Shown here: piece after piece, positions 18,401 through 31,400 of the stretch
Numbering within the stretch: the stretch's first letter is position 1
Layout of the letters: each line of letters starts with the position of its first letter
DNA from: Echiichthys vipera
Taxonomy: Eukaryota; Chordata; Actinopteri; Perciformes; Trachinidae
DNA: 64,000 nucleotides
Assembly: GCA_963691815.1 (NCBI GenBank)
Contig: OY829662.1
Span: 22,308,562-22,372,561 of the forward strand
Direction: 5' to 3'
Notes under the pieces: model-generated
Database searches by the model: none
Told to the model about the DNA's origin: nothing
Seen by the model: the letters and a program-made list of their open reading frames with translations, nothing else
Translations under genes and position numbers: made by a program

Positions 18401-20481
18401 AGTCCAGACAGTTTCCAGCTTTGGGAGTGTTGTGGAGGAGTGGCGAGGTGGGTGAAGGGACTGCTTTTGTCCTCTCCTCCTGCCCCTGCTGACCTCCCAG
18501 GACTGGTGGTGTGTGGGACAGAGGAGTTACTTTGTAAACCATCACTAGATCTCTGATACAGGGTAAGTACTGTACCTCAACACCCCCAACCCCCCACCCC
18601 CCTCCTAATTTTCTCCTCCGCAAGCGTTCATCATTGTGCTTCCAAAACGAGACTTGTTTTCCTCAGTCTGTAATGAGAAACAGACCTTTCATTTGTTTTG
18701 AACAGATGTTTTTTTTCTAAAAGAAATGATCCTTCTCATTTGATTCCCATACTTAAACCATGAATCAGCAATCCCTTGAGACTGCTGTCGTTTACACATG
18801 GATCCTTGTAGGGTCACATGCCAAATTCTTCTGCAAACCACTGCAACTTTTTCATCACCTAATTCAATCGATCTGTAGCTTTGGCTGCACTTATTTGCAT
18901 GTGTGCAAGCACGCTATTTCATTACTATACTAGGTTATTCAGCCCTGTTGTTTAATTGGCATGGCATGGTAAGTGAATTCATTTTCTAATTAGTACTTGA
19001 GTATTGTACAAACAGTTGATCATTTTTACAGGTAAGTGAGTGTAAGCTTTCAGAGGATGGTGGGTGTCTTGAGGGTATTGTCTGTCTGAATATTCCCAGC
19101 TCGAAAAGTTTAAATTCATGAACGGGATAAACTGTTTGTTATGTTCTGACTTCTGATTTTGTCTTTTCCATCCCTGTTACTGATCCCATCACACCACCCT
19201 TCTCGACTACCACTGCTGCCTCAAATGTCAAGACGTGGAGGATGTCAAGTTTGTCATCAATTATGACTATCCCAACTCATCGGAGGACTACATCCACCGC
19301 ATTGGCCGTACGGCCCGCAGCACCAACAAAGGCACCGCCTACACCTTCTTCACTCCGGGGAACCTCCGCCAGGCCCGCGAGCTGATCCGGGTGCTAGAGG
19401 AGGCCCGACAGGCCATCAATCCCAAACTGCTGCAGCTGGGTGACACCGGACGTGGAGGAGGTGAGGGACACTTCCTCCTGGAGTAGATTACTATGTACTT
19501 TATATAGATTTAGCTGCTGAGATCTCATCACCAAAGAAGGATCTTTTTTGACTCTTGGGAATTGTAGTATTTGTGTTTCCTAATGTCTTTAGTATGAGGG
19601 TACCCACAGATGTACAGGGCAGGGATAAAGCCTGACATCTGGCATTTTTTGCACCTTCCAATATCTCCAATGGGTGCTATCTCCGCTATCTATTTTGTAA
19701 GGGTACTGACACTTCATCCAGAGCTTAGTATAGCCCAAGATGATTTTCATTGGTTTAAAGAAATACATAGAAACCGGAGCATCTTTTTCCCTCTATACCA
19801 GAATGCTAACTTGTGAAGCAAGACCATATGTCTGGCAATATGAGACTAGTATGAGGGTGTTGAAACAGATGTGATAAAACAACTTAACATCAAATCCACT
19901 TGACTGTGATAACTAGTGTGATGAGCCAAGATAGTTTGATGGCTGTTTGTCCTCCCTCTCATTTCTTTTTGTTTTAATCTTCAGGTGGCCGTTCTCGTTT
20001 TCGTAACAACTCCAGTTCTAACAATCCCAATCTGATGTACCAGGACGAGTGTGCCAGGCGAATGCGTTCTGTGGGTGGGAGCAGCAGCACCAAGGACACC
20101 CACGGCGGCAGCAGCAGTACCTACGGCCGCGGCAGCAGAGATAGCCGCAGAGGAAGCAGCCGGGACGTGGAGCGCTCCTCCTCCTCATCCTCCTCTTACA
20201 GAGATCGCGGCAGCAGGGACGGAGGACGGAGCTATGGATCCAGCTCCAACTCACACGACCAGTACCAGAGTAACAACAACGGCAGCAGTCAGTACAGCAG
20301 CTCCAGGAGCAGCTCTGGGTCGGCGGGCGGCGGAGTAGTGCAGGCCCCACCTTCTTCATCAGGCCCCCAGCCTCTGATGGCCAAGCAGTTCAACCCACCC
20401 CAGCCCATGATGGGCCTGATGGGCCACTCACCGTTCCAGTTTGCTCCTCAACAGCCACCCGCTCCATCAGGCAGAAAGTAA
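12488..20481 (+). CDS. ddx17: DEAD-box RNA helicase DDX17 (p72-like), 13 exons
   Basis: This is a nuclear ATP-dependent RNA helicase of the DDX5/DDX17 pair, a splicing, microRNA-processing and transcription cofactor. Exons: 12488-12537, 13209-13368, 13524-13620, 13741-13874, 13979-14044, 14179-14320, 14473-14633, 15124-15296, 15585-15695, 15903-15964, 16083-16142, 19233-19460 and 19985-20481, encoding 646 residues. Visible motifs: Q-motif region, Walker A AQTGSGKT (about 138-145), PTRELA (175-180), DEAD (248-251), SAT (279-281) and HRIGR (427-431). An RG-rich N-terminus precedes the core. The tail is a Ser/Gly/Arg low-complexity segment ending QPPAPSGRK, like the DDX17 C-terminus. The ATG is followed by RGSHGDRARDRGRDRG. 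Synteny and the tail favour DDX17 over DDX5. The 50-nt first exon and the tandem acceptor of exon 2 are noteworthy. Confidence 0.95.
12690..13150. repeat. nested repeats in ddx17 intron 1
   Basis: A GGGCCCC-rich repeat (about 12690-12725 and 12995-13120, with GGGCCCTGGGC and complementary CCCATGGGGCCCTG ends) is interrupted by a segment starting AATTCAATTTTATTTATAG. That segment resembles a widespread fish repeat which contains AAGTTATCTCAGGACACTTT. Boundaries are approximate. Confidence 0.5.
14742..15026. repeat. putative MITE in ddx17 intron 7
   Basis: The segment is rich in GTATCAATAC/TTGATAC-like motifs in both orientations, starting GTTGCCAAAAGTATCAATAC and ending GATACTAGTATTGTATCAAA. 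This is typical of the palindromic ends of fish hAT MITEs. No target duplication was established. Confidence 0.4.
16143..19232 (+). other. ddx17: ddx17 intron 11 (3.1 kb), compositionally unusual
   Basis: This intron splits the codon between SRGL and DVEDVKF and is over three times longer than nearly all other ddx17 introns. Its 16600-18650 part is GC-richer and of complex sequence. It includes G-rich runs at 16795-16925, an almost pure pyrimidine stretch at about 17405-17600, and a candidate cassette exon (18128-18222). No transposon termini were seen. The exon 12 acceptor (TGTCAAG) has a poor pyrimidine tract, which fits regulated splicing. Confidence 0.6.
18128..18222 (+). other. ddx17: candidate cassette (poison) exon inside ddx17 intron 11
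   Basis: A plausible acceptor (TTATTGTCATTATCATAG, ending 18127) and a consensus donor GTAAGT (18223 on) bound 95 bases. The segment has no stop in the phase coming from exon 11, but its length is not a multiple of three. Inclusion would therefore shift the frame of exon 12. This is a prediction from splice-site strength only. Confidence 0.35.
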
Positions 20482-21195
20482 TGTGATCTGTGCATCAGTC
20501 ACACACAACACACACTGCAGACATCAAATCATTTAGACTGGCTCCCAGTTTATTAAGTGGCTGACACCTCTTGTTTTTGAAGTCAAATTAATCAGCATTC
20601 ATTATTTAGTGTGAAAGAAGCTTTTCTGTCATTTGAGTTTGTAATGATGGTCTTGGAGTAAAAAAAACTACTACTACTACTTTTTTTGGTATTGTGAGCC
20701 TCTGAATAGGATTTATAGAACTTCTTATTTCCCCTTGTAAGTGTACCGCAGGAGGTTGGTGCTGGAGTTATATCTTGTATAGGCTTGTTTCTGTTGTAGG
20801 TCCAGTATCTTTACATTTGTTTGTGACAGTCACAAGATCAAGGTGACGTGGTGTTGCTTGAGCACACATAAGGTTAAAAATAGTTTTTTCATAGGGGGGT
20901 TTTGGTTTCCTTCTTTTGAACGTTTTCTTTGAAATTTCTCTTGATGGTTTCATGACGTAGATATTAATTTAAGTCATATAGAAGTATCTCTGCAGGGGCT
21001 TTGTGTATCCATGGGTGGGCAGTGCCACATGCTTATAAATGAGCTTTTCTTTCACATTTCCGTTTGTGTTGATGCCTTTTTCAGTTCACCACCACTGGTG
21101 ACCAGTGTGGTCAAGTCTTTGCAGCAGTGATGGAGATTTTCCTAGCAGATAGTAAGTCCATTTTTACAGTTTAATAAAGCTCTTCAACGTATCCC
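20482..21195 (+). other. ddx17: ddx17 3'UTR
   Basis: About 0.7 kb of non-coding sequence lies between the stop codon and the poly(A) signal AATAAA at 21173-21178. The 3' end faces that of gga1 on the other strand. Confidence 0.7.
21173..21178 (+). terminator. ddx17: AATAAA poly(A) signal, ddx17
   Basis: AATAAA is found in TTTAATAAAGCTC, about 690 bases after the ddx17 stop. It is followed by a GT-rich stretch (CCCTGTGTGGTCTTT) suited to a downstream element. Confidence 0.75.
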
Positions 21196-21249
21196 TGTGT
21201 GGTCTTTAAATAATTGAAACTCCAATTAACTGCAACACAAATGAACAGG

Positions 21250-22444
21250 CCTTCAGGTCACCAAGAAAAAAAACTTTATTACCCTTTTTGAATATTTTAC
21301 CAGTGTTGCACATTGCACAAGTCAAATTTACATAAGAGGACTGCCATCATTGGTATTTACAAAGCGGTCTCATTGGAGATTAGTGTAGCGGAATGTGATT
21401 GAGAGCCTGTGGGGAGGAGGAAGTGCTCAGCGTGGCTGACATGCATCTCTGATCAACTGTAGAAACCAGTTGAATATGTTTGAGACGAGCACTGCTCTGA
21501 GCGCCCGGGTTCATTCAAGTTTGCATGATATTCAGTTTTACCCCATAAATGCTGAAATATTAACTTAAATCACAAGATAAAGAAAAGATTAGTCAAAATG
21601 TAACATATAGCCTACTGGAAATGTTTTTGAATATATTAAGAATTTAAGGTTATAATGCAGCTGATCTGTATCTGAGAAACTGCAGACTTACTATGACTGA
21701 TGTGTAACAGATGAAAAAAACAAATCCAACCAAACGCTTTCAAATGTTAGAACTGCAAAATAGGCACATATGGCAGATGATACACAACTCTGTTACAGTA
21801 AATGTTCCTTAAGAGACAGGAAAACAGTACAATCAAAAAAAGAATTTCTGTGCAAATCAAAATGTGGACTCAGTCACTGCAAAAGAAACTCTTTATCACT
21901 CATCACAAAATACACACCACAAAACATTGATTAAGTATAGTTTTGTCTTGCAAACTAAGACGAGTTGTGTCTATGTAAAGCTCACGTCCTTTCTCTCTCG
22001 GTGCGGTGGATTTTGTGAGCATAGTGTCCCATGTTGGCAGAGCATGCAGAGGTGAAGGTAAACTGATAGTTCAAATTAAAAACATCAAGCACGCCAAATG
22101 AGCAAGTATGCACACATCTGATGTTTCATTCTTTTTCGAAGCACTCTCTGTTAAAAAAAAAAAGATAAGACTGCAACAACTGTGGGGAAATGTGTTGCAG
22201 GTTTGTTTGAAAGCAGCCACACACAGCAGACTAGCCCTAGACACACGAGGCTCATTTAGAGCGAAGCATACACACATTACATTGACTGAGCATGAGCGTG
22301 ATCCAAGGAAAATAATCGATACCAATCAAAGAAAGTACAATGTGTTTACAAAGGAAAACGGGCGTATGCAGAGTGTTGAGTTGGAGAGTTGGTTTAGGGA
22401 GTCTGAAAGCAGAGAGTCTGTCTGGTTATGGCTGGGTTTAAATG
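21250..22444 (-). other. gga1: gga1 3'UTR
   Basis: On the minus strand about 1.2 kb of sequence without recognisable coding exons follows the gga1 stop, up to an AATAAA (complement of TTTATT at 21275-21280). The exact cleavage site is not visible. Confidence 0.65.
21275..21280 (-). terminator. gga1: AATAAA poly(A) signal, gga1
   Basis: The plus-strand sequence AAACTTTATTACC reads as AATAAAG on the gga1 strand. It lies about 100 bp from the ddx17 signal, so the two 3' ends converge. Confidence 0.65.
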
Positions 22445-25400
22445 CTATAGGTTCCCCCACGTCTCTGGAGGAGGAAACTGTTCTAGACCGCCGCTCTCAC
22501 TGTGCTCCTGTTCTCCCATGGTGAAGGTTAATCTGTACTGCAGCTGCACTTTCTCCTGAAGCACACAAACAAAGAACAAGGGAGGGGGATTGAATTAGAG
22601 TTAAACATCCAGAGATGGACATCCTCTGAACTTATCTTATTGACACGAGTCAGAAGAACTACTCTGATACAACAGGGATAACCACAGACCTATTACAGCC
22701 ATTACAGTCTTTGTGTAGCCTGGGAACCAGACGAATCTGCTGAGCTCATATTTCATTTGTTCTGGCAGATGAGTCTGGCTCTTCTCTGTTCGGACGGATT
22801 ACCAGCCGGCCAGGCCCTCAGCAATCTGATCACAACCATTTATATCATGTTTTACATTTACATTCTCTACGTCCTACCACTGCACAGTTTGCACATAACT
22901 GCATAATTGCACTGTTATCATTTACACTGGCTTTTTTTATTTAACTGTTATTTAATTCTCAAGTAAGATAACTTACAGTTTTTAAATATTTTTCTTCTTT
23001 TATACTTTTGGCATTCTGTGGACAGCAAATGAAGAATTCCATTGTACAGGGAAACAGGTTTCCTTTACTGTGCAACACAATAAACGCTTTGAATCTTGAA
23101 TCTTTTAGACAGATCTACTTCCTGAACGTAATTTGTATTCTCCGTCCAGCACCACATACCAGACTCCGCAAACACAGATCAAGCTGTCAAACTAGACAAT
23201 GCTGAACGAATATGAATCAAGATTGTGTTACTGTGTTGCCCATTTCTCGCCTCAAATGTTTTCATAAATACATTTTCTTCACTGTTTAGTTGTAATTTGA
23301 TTTTAGTTTGTGACCCAGAGGCCATTTTTTCATGTTTTAAAGGGGACCAATCACACCCCTAACTTGCATGTGGCGCTCATTGTTACATCATTTTGTTGCT
23401 CTGACTGGTTGTAGGTCTATCTAACTGTTTCCAGAGGCGTTTTAGTCTGCATCTTTGAGAACATCCCTTGGTAATAGAAAAAAATAATTACCGTAAGTGG
23501 CATTTTTGTCTCTCCCCAGTCGTTTTGTAAATGGAGTTGTATGTGATTTAAAAACAGTGAAAGGTGATTTTCATACAGTTTAAAAAGTCACTGCAACGAC
23601 GGGAGACAGCAGAGGGGTGTTTGATCGCAATGGTAGGGGTGGTGTTTTTATCCTGCTGCCCAGAGTTCACCGTGCTGAACCTCTGGCCGTAACTGCTGGG
23701 TGGCAGGAGCCTCTTTAAAAAACGCTTTTCTATTCAGGTCGGTTGCCACATGGTGTGAAACCAGCTTAAGACATGAAAGGTAGTTTCTTTTAAGGAAGAG
23801 CCCCAATATTTAGATTTTTTTTTTAAATCTTAGCTTACCTTGTTTGGGTTTGCCAGCAGCAGGATCTGTGTGACAGCAGCGGGAGGAAGGATGGGGTTGA
23901 AAGCTGGGAGCTCTGTTCCTGATGGAGGCTGCAGCTTCACTGCCATAGACTACAGTGGATAAATAAAAACATTCTTTAGTGAGACAATCAGCTGCAGTGG
24001 TTCAGTAACAATTTGTTTACATGATGAACCTTGTATTTACAACTGTCCCTAATGGGAGACGAAGGCCTTGAACGTGTCACTTCTGACCTTTGGAGCCGTG
24101 GTCTGAAAGTTTATGTTGCTGACGGGGACAGGAGCGGACGACAGCATGGAGATGATCACCACCAGCACGTCGGGACGAGACGGAGGCGAGTCGCGAGCAA
24201 AGTGAAAGAGAACCCGCAGACTGTGTCCGTCAAACACAGTCACAGGTAGCAGACTACCTGGAGAGAGAAAAGACAGAAAGATGGAGAGAGAATAAAAGAG
24301 TGTCTAGTAAATCTGTACTTCCAGGCGGGTAGAAGCATGAATCTGTTTAGTTCACTTACTGGGCTTAATGGATTCTAGCGGTATAAAAACATCAGTCAGG
24401 GAGACTTCTGCAGAGGGAGACTCTGTGTGAACCGGGGACATATCCAGCAACGTCGCTGCGATGCTGGGCTGACAGTTGAGAGGTGCGGGTTGTTCAGCGG
24501 TGAAGGTTGGGATGGGGTTCGGGGTGATGTTGCACCCAGACTTGCTCTGGAGATCTCTCAGAGTAGGTTTGCACTGCTGCTTGTCCCTGAAAGCAGATAC
24601 GTAAACAACTGATGTGGATGCTAAGTGGCTAAATAAAGTATTTCAAAAACTTCAAAAAACCAAAGAACTCCCTTCTCACTAACTCCACGCACATTTTCTG
24701 GGGAAAATTTTTAGTTAACATAGGCAACCAAGAGTTAACGAAAACAGAAACCAGAATGAAAACGTGAGGAGTAAAAGGTCAAAGCATAAACTGCAGCCGT
24801 TAACTTCTCTGATAAGTACGACCTCAGAGGCTTTGGACTGTAGAAACTTTAGAAATCTTTTACCAACAGCGACTGCTACAACACTTATCTACGTAACCCT
24901 GGTATATACCAGGCAGACAAGCATATCAAAACTTAAACTTTCAAAATATTATGGCTACGGTGAGGCTATTTCCCACAGTTTGGCCTTAGAATCATTTTAG
25001 TTAAATACCATTTGACCTGCAGGCCCTCTGGAGGCAAGGACTGTTGCATCAGTGTCTTTCCCAGCAGGTCAAGCTCGTCCAGGGCTGAGTTCCCAGGGGT
25101 GGAGCCAGACGAAAGAGGCTGAGAGTGGGAGGCAGGGTCCGGACTCAGGAGGAGACTGGGTGCTGCTGGGATGTCTGCGTCTATGCTGTCAGAGGACTGG
25201 AAGTACAAAGTGAGTGTGTGTGAGTTAAAAATAGTGATCAAACAAGACTTCAATTCTGAAGTTTAAAAGAAGTTGTACAAATCATGCAAACATCATGTCC
25301 CTGGACCATCACAGTTCTACAAAAACAATCAAACCCTCCCTTTGCTGACCTGGAAGGAGTCCCAGGCTGTGGAGTCTTCGGGCTGTGAGGGGGGGTTGGA

Positions 25401-28400
25401 GGTGTGTGTCCCTTCACTTAAACCTGTAGAATACACAGAGAGTGGCAGAACTATTTAGCAAAAAAAATAATTTTAAGAGCATTTCCACAAGTTTTCTTTC
25501 CCTCAAATTAGCCCTGTAGTTCAGCTTCTTGAGAGCTCCACAAAATCACGATCAACATCCTGCATATTTATCAGTGACGTGTGGTTACCGAGTGACATGA
25601 GCTCGTCGTCGAGGAGACTGATCCCCATCTCTTGTGAGGGGGCGTTCAGGCTGTCTGTTGGAGTGGGGAACTCTGGGAAAGACGGAGGCGACTGTGGTGA
25701 TGTGTCCAGTCCTGACAGATCTAGCAGTGCTGTCCCTCCTCCTTTGAGAGATGGACAAAAACAAAAAACAGGACCTTTTTAATCTATAACCGTTTCTGCA
25801 TTAAACATTTCTGTAAACGGATCCTTCTGAACCCAGATCTGTTACGCTCTGTGTGTTTCGGTGCTCAACGCCTCACCCACCTGTTTGTTTCTGTGTGTTT
25901 AATGTGTTGTTGCCGTTTACTATCTCCCCCTTCACCTGCTGTTTGTACTGGTTGATGACGTGAGTCAGGCTGTCGTTGGCCTGCAGGATCTCAGCTGTGG
26001 AAAGACATGAGAAAAGGCTCCTTATTGTTTTCACAGTGTTACGATAGCAGAACTGATGTCTCTCCGGCTGGACAGTGGAGTGGTCTAGAGCTTAGAGAGA
26101 CTGTTTATAAACTGATGGATCAGAGCATAAAACATTTTTTGTCAGCAAGCAACTTTCCAGCTGAAGGGACAATGCTCAAAAGTAAAGACTGGGCATGAGA
26201 AGCAGCGCTGGGTTTGGTTAGAAAGGGATACTTGGGAAAGACAGTGAACCTCAGCAGCTCTACGGGCCAGAGGGGAGAAGTAAAGCACATCTTCTCCAAT
26301 AAGCCGACCGTTATTATCAAGGCTAGTTGATTAGATGTTTATTTTAAATATTTTATAATGAATTGCAAATGCCTCCTAGACACAATTTCCTAGTAAAAAT
26401 AGCAGTCCTGGATATATAAACAAATAAACATAAATCATTTTTGAAGATAGTTAAGACACATTGCATATGTGGGGAGTGGTATAAAGGTTTACCCCGTTTA
26501 GCATCAGCTTTTAATGATTAGCTCCAATGGTTTCTGTGTTTATATTGTGGGCGTGTCTCTGATGCTCTTATCAGACAACTTTGAAAAGAACAAGGAAGGC
26601 TGAGTTCAGTGTCCTGTTGGAGATAGAAAACACCTGCGCCCCTTATCTTTAGCAAATTAGGACTTCACAGTCTTTTAGTGCTAAAGGCAGCTCCTAAATG
26701 TGTGTAAAGTTAGAAGTAGTCAAGAGGAATCCGAGGTCAATAAGAGCAAATTACAAACTATCCTAAAATGTCTTAAAGTGGAAAAGTCACATTTATTTAC
26801 AGCCATATATTTTCCCATATATGGTTTGCAGTCATCCTGGCTCTGACTTTTCCTTTACTAATGTCCTTCCATGCACAGGTTGACAAGAAGTAAAAAGCTG
26901 GTCTTGTTTGTGTCTCTCACTATCATCATGTTGTAGTCTGATCATTACGAGGCCTCTTCCATGGATACCTGCTAATTGTTAACAAGCTGCCAGACATGAA
27001 AGAGGCTGATAATTAGCTGCACATATACTTGACAAGTCAACAGCCTATATTACTCTTCGTTTCATTTTTACATTTGACTTTAAAATCTTTATTTGCTTAT
27101 AGCAACATACCTCAGAAACTCAAGAATTCCCTTAAAAGAGACCCAGAACAGCCCAAGAAAGCCAATCACAGTTTCATAAAACAGGACATCCCCTCCAGCA
27201 ACAGGATCAACCCGCCCCTTCTCTCGGCTCTAAAGGCACGGTCACACACATGCGAAATAAACATTGCCCTCCTGTTCCCTTCCATGCTTTTTGAGTGACG
27301 GGGGAATAAAACATTTGCGTGAAGTTTAAAATTTGGGGAAGTTTGACCAGCAGGAAATATCACCTCAGCAGGTGATGGTCTGTCACCTGCATTCACGTGT
27401 GTGATCGCGCCTTAACACTTGTGTCATGTCCTTAATAAAAATTGGTCTCAACAGCTTTGTGAAGAGGTTTTGAGAGGACACTTTTAGCTAGGAAAGTCAA
27501 ATGATTGTCATTTTTTTAAATTAACCTTCTTTTAACCAGGAAATATAATCATCAAACACACAAGGACTAAAATAACATTTATCTCTTCAATTAGCACTTG
27601 AAGTTATGAAGGCATTTGCAAATGACATTGATGAGGACTAATGGAGCTAAAAACACTCTGCAGCAAATAAACAAGGGGAGATCATTCCTTTTGAGAGATG
27701 TAATAGCAGATCAATAAAAATAAAGCTCACCCAGAGCCTCGTCGTTGTCCTCCGTATCACTTGCCAGTCTGAACAGTGTAGGTCTCATTTTCTCACAGCG
27801 CTGGTACAGGTCCTGACCACACAAAACACACTTTTATCTACTTGAAATTCTGTCACTAAACAGTCTAAGGGGCCGTCCAAACCAAGACGCATGTTGCTGT
27901 AACCTAGGGCTGAAACAATTACTCGAGAAAGTCAAGTTACTTGATTACAAAAATGATTTGTTTAATTACTATCTCACGCGTTATGCGGCCTGTTCAGTGC
28001 AGGGATCATTGTTCCACATGGACCGTTTTTACGGATGCACACCACTACATTCGGAAAAGGCCGAGGACCATTTCACACTTATATAATAATAATAATAATA
28101 AAAAAACAGAGGGTAGAAGATGGTGGAGTTGTTGTAGGTGATCCTGAAAAGATGAGAGGGTAGAGAGAGTGGTGGAAGTAATGGCTTTGGTGGTGATGTA
28201 CAGCTGGGTATCGTCGGCATAACAGTGAAAGTGAAGACCATGGCGGCGGATGATTTGACTTAGTGGGAGCACGGACAGAATGAAGAGGACTGGACCAAGA
28301 ACTGAGCCTTGAGGGACAGGGAAGATGTTGGATTTATGGTTGTTGATGGAGCAGTTAACTAGAACTGTTCTACTACAACAGCACAACATCGATGATTTGG

Positions 28401-31400
28401 TGTCTGAGCCAAAAGCAGCCTGTTGTTTTACGCCACTTTATTTCAATACATTTTTAAGCAAAATATATATATATCTTTTTTTATCCGATTAATCGATGGA
28501 ATAAACGGTAAAATACTCGCTTACAAAAAGACTCGATAGCTACAGCCCTACTGTAAGCGAAAAAGTTTTGTATGGTTTTGGCCGATCATCCAGACGAGGC
28601 AGCGTTTTTTGGGAGCCTGAAAACAGGTCCCAGAGTGGATACATCTCAGAACGCCACCTTTGCGTTTTTCGTCTGGAAAGCTTATCCGCATATTTTGTGA
28701 AGCGGTGATGTCATTGCACCACCTCTCGACCCTATAGCCTCCGACCTTTAGCCCTCGATCCTCTAACCCTGCAACGTCACTAAACAACAATAATAACAAC
28801 ACCACAATCCCACAAACGATTCCATTCTCTTTCTTGGGCTTGCACTCGCCACCTTCTTCTGTCTTCCTCCTCTTCTTCTTCTTCTTCTTGTCTTTGTATG
28901 CGGCGCGCAGGCTTTATGTGCATTCGCCGCCCCTTCTTCTCTGTTGTTGGTGTATTTCTATAGCTGAGTTACAGTGCCACATATAGGCTTGGCATGTGCA
29001 CGACAGGATTTTTAGCCGGTTTCAATGGTTTTGTGTGGACACCGATATTCTTGAGACGGCGCCGTGTTTACAGAAAACTTTTTAAGAACAACAGGGAATT
29101 AGTTCACCTGTAGGAGTTCAGCGTTGCTCTGATTGTCGGCGGTGTTGTCATAGTCCTGCAGAAGCTGAGTCAGCAGAGTGACACTCTCCTTCACCTCCTG
29201 AATGGCATTCACCCTCTTTGACACCTTCTCTGCTCGCTTCTGATCCTGCAACAGACAAGAAGACAAATTCACAGACGGCACACGTAGCTGTATGAAAATG
29301 ATTCGACATAAAGCAAGCTGCTGAAACATAATCATCGAAAAACACAAAAACAGCCAAAGGCACGAATGTTGAAATACAGCAGGTTCAGCGAGAGGCCATT
29401 AGAAAAAAAAAAAGCCCAAGTTTACTCTGAACTCCTGCTGAATCACTGCCAGTGACACACAAAACCCTTCAGGACACCCAACCCATTTCCTCGTTCAGTT
29501 ATTGTTCCTGCCATGAACGCAGTAGTCTGGCATTTTACTGCTTTTCTTAAAAATCACAAACCCAAGACTGTATCCGAGCAGCCCGGAAAATTGGAGGTGC
29601 AGTAAATGTGTAACAGAAAAGAGCGATTTAGGAAGAAAACTGAAAGAGGTTTACCTCTTGGACCATTTCCTTGATGAGTTTGTTGGCAGCTTTTAGGTCA
29701 TCTGGGTGCGAGCTATTCAACAGGCGGGCCAACATCTGACAAAGCAGACAGACATGGATCCCATGGTGAGAAATGAGTGAACGGGCGTCATACGTCTCAA
29801 AGGGTAGACGAGCACAATCATGACAGCATGCACCGTGGGTAACAAACCCACTCAGGACACATTTATCCTCACGTTGGAAAGCACCTCTTCAGATAACTTT
29901 TAACACACAAGTTCTTACTTTTGACTTCTCCTCATCTTCAAAAATGGCATTCTTAGGTCTGGGTGGAGGGAGGTTCAGTAGTTTGTCAGGTGGAAGCTCT
30001 GGGTCTTGTTTAATAATACCTGAAAAAAAAGACAGATATAATATGAATAATATGAAAACGAAAAGGAGTTAAATGCTTCCAATCATTATGTAGCACTGTA
30101 CAATGTCAAGAATTTTATCATCTCATCTTCATCCTCTTATCCGGGGTCGGGTTGCGGGGGCAGCAGCTTTAGCAGGGGACCCCAAACTTCCCTTTCCCGG
30201 GCCGCATTAACCAGCTCTAACTGGGGGATCCTGAGGCGTTCATAGGCCAGTGTGGAGATCTAATCTCTCCACCTGGTCCTGGGTCTTCCCCGAGGCCTCC
30301 TCCCAGCTGGACGTACCCGGTACACCTCCCTAGGCGCCCAGGGGGCATCCTTACTAGATGATCCTGAACCACCTCAACTGGCTCCTTTTAACGCAAAGGA
30401 TCAGCAGCCATCCGTGAGGAATTTTAGCAACGTTATTTTAAAAATGGACTTTGGCTGCGGGAGTCATCCCAAAGGGCTCAATAAAGAGAAGTTTAAGTCT
30501 TTAGTGCCTCTTAACAACTTTAGAAGTTAAAATTTCCATTCCTCTAATGGCGATAGCCTCTTACCTTGTTTTTTCAACATCTGGTAGGCATCTGAGATCT
30601 TGGCTTCATCAGGTAACCCCAAAGTCCAGCTGAAGATCAACTCCAAAACCTTCTTTTTCACCGGCTCTGGTGACCGTGAGCCCAGGTACTGAGTGGGGGA
30701 TTGAGGAGAACCGAGTGATTTACAGAAGTGTAAAGAAAAACAAACATCAAAGAGGCACTAAGAAAGTCTTACCTTTGGAGAAACTACTTTGATGAGTTCA
30801 TTGAGAAATCGGAACTTGCCCACTTCACTGTGAAACCTTTTCCCACAGTTTTTCATACACGTCTCCAGAACCTAGACAAGATGTACAATGTAAGAGATAA
30901 AATGAATCTGAAAACAGCAACATCGTGCTCTAAAAAAGATATGACACTTTAATTGTTTAATATAAATTTAGACAAACAGCCAATGTGCATTTTGGTTTGT
31001 TTCTGTCACATTACTATATATTCCTCATAATACAATCAGCACTACAGACTCTTCTGAAAACATCCAACTAATATTCTGATTTAGAGTTTTGATGCATATG
31101 GGTTTTTAGGAGCCCATGGAAAATGTATGGGTAAAATCTGCCAAAAGAATCAGTAAAACATCTTTTAAGTTTACAAGTTTTATTTAGTTAGTGGAGTGGA
31201 ATAAACTGATGAGACACAGAACCAGGATTGTCAGTACTGAGGCAATACTGAACATCAGATCCCGGTTCAGATCTGAACTCACCAGCAGGGCCTGCATGGC
31301 CTCCCACTCCTGTGGAGACTGGATCTTGTGGGCCAGGAGCCTGGTGGCCAGCTGAGGTCTGTAACACAAGTCACACAATGAGCTGAAAGGCCAGAGCACT

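Noticed and set aside
20018..20359. Cys/Arg-rich antisense open frame opposite the ddx17 tail
   Set aside because: It is the mirror of AGC-rich serine codons in the last ddx17 exon; no domain or independent signal.
12488..20481. Identification as ddx5
   Set aside because: The helicase core does not separate the two well, but the C-terminal tail (QPLMAKQFNPPQ to PSGRK) and the linkage to tmem184b, gga1 and sox10 fit DDX17.
27869..29090. One larger transposon enclosing the 27905-28550 element
   Set aside because: GGGGCCGTCCAAACC on the left and a TTTTGTGTGGACACC stretch on the right hint at it, but the ends do not pair well enough to claim.
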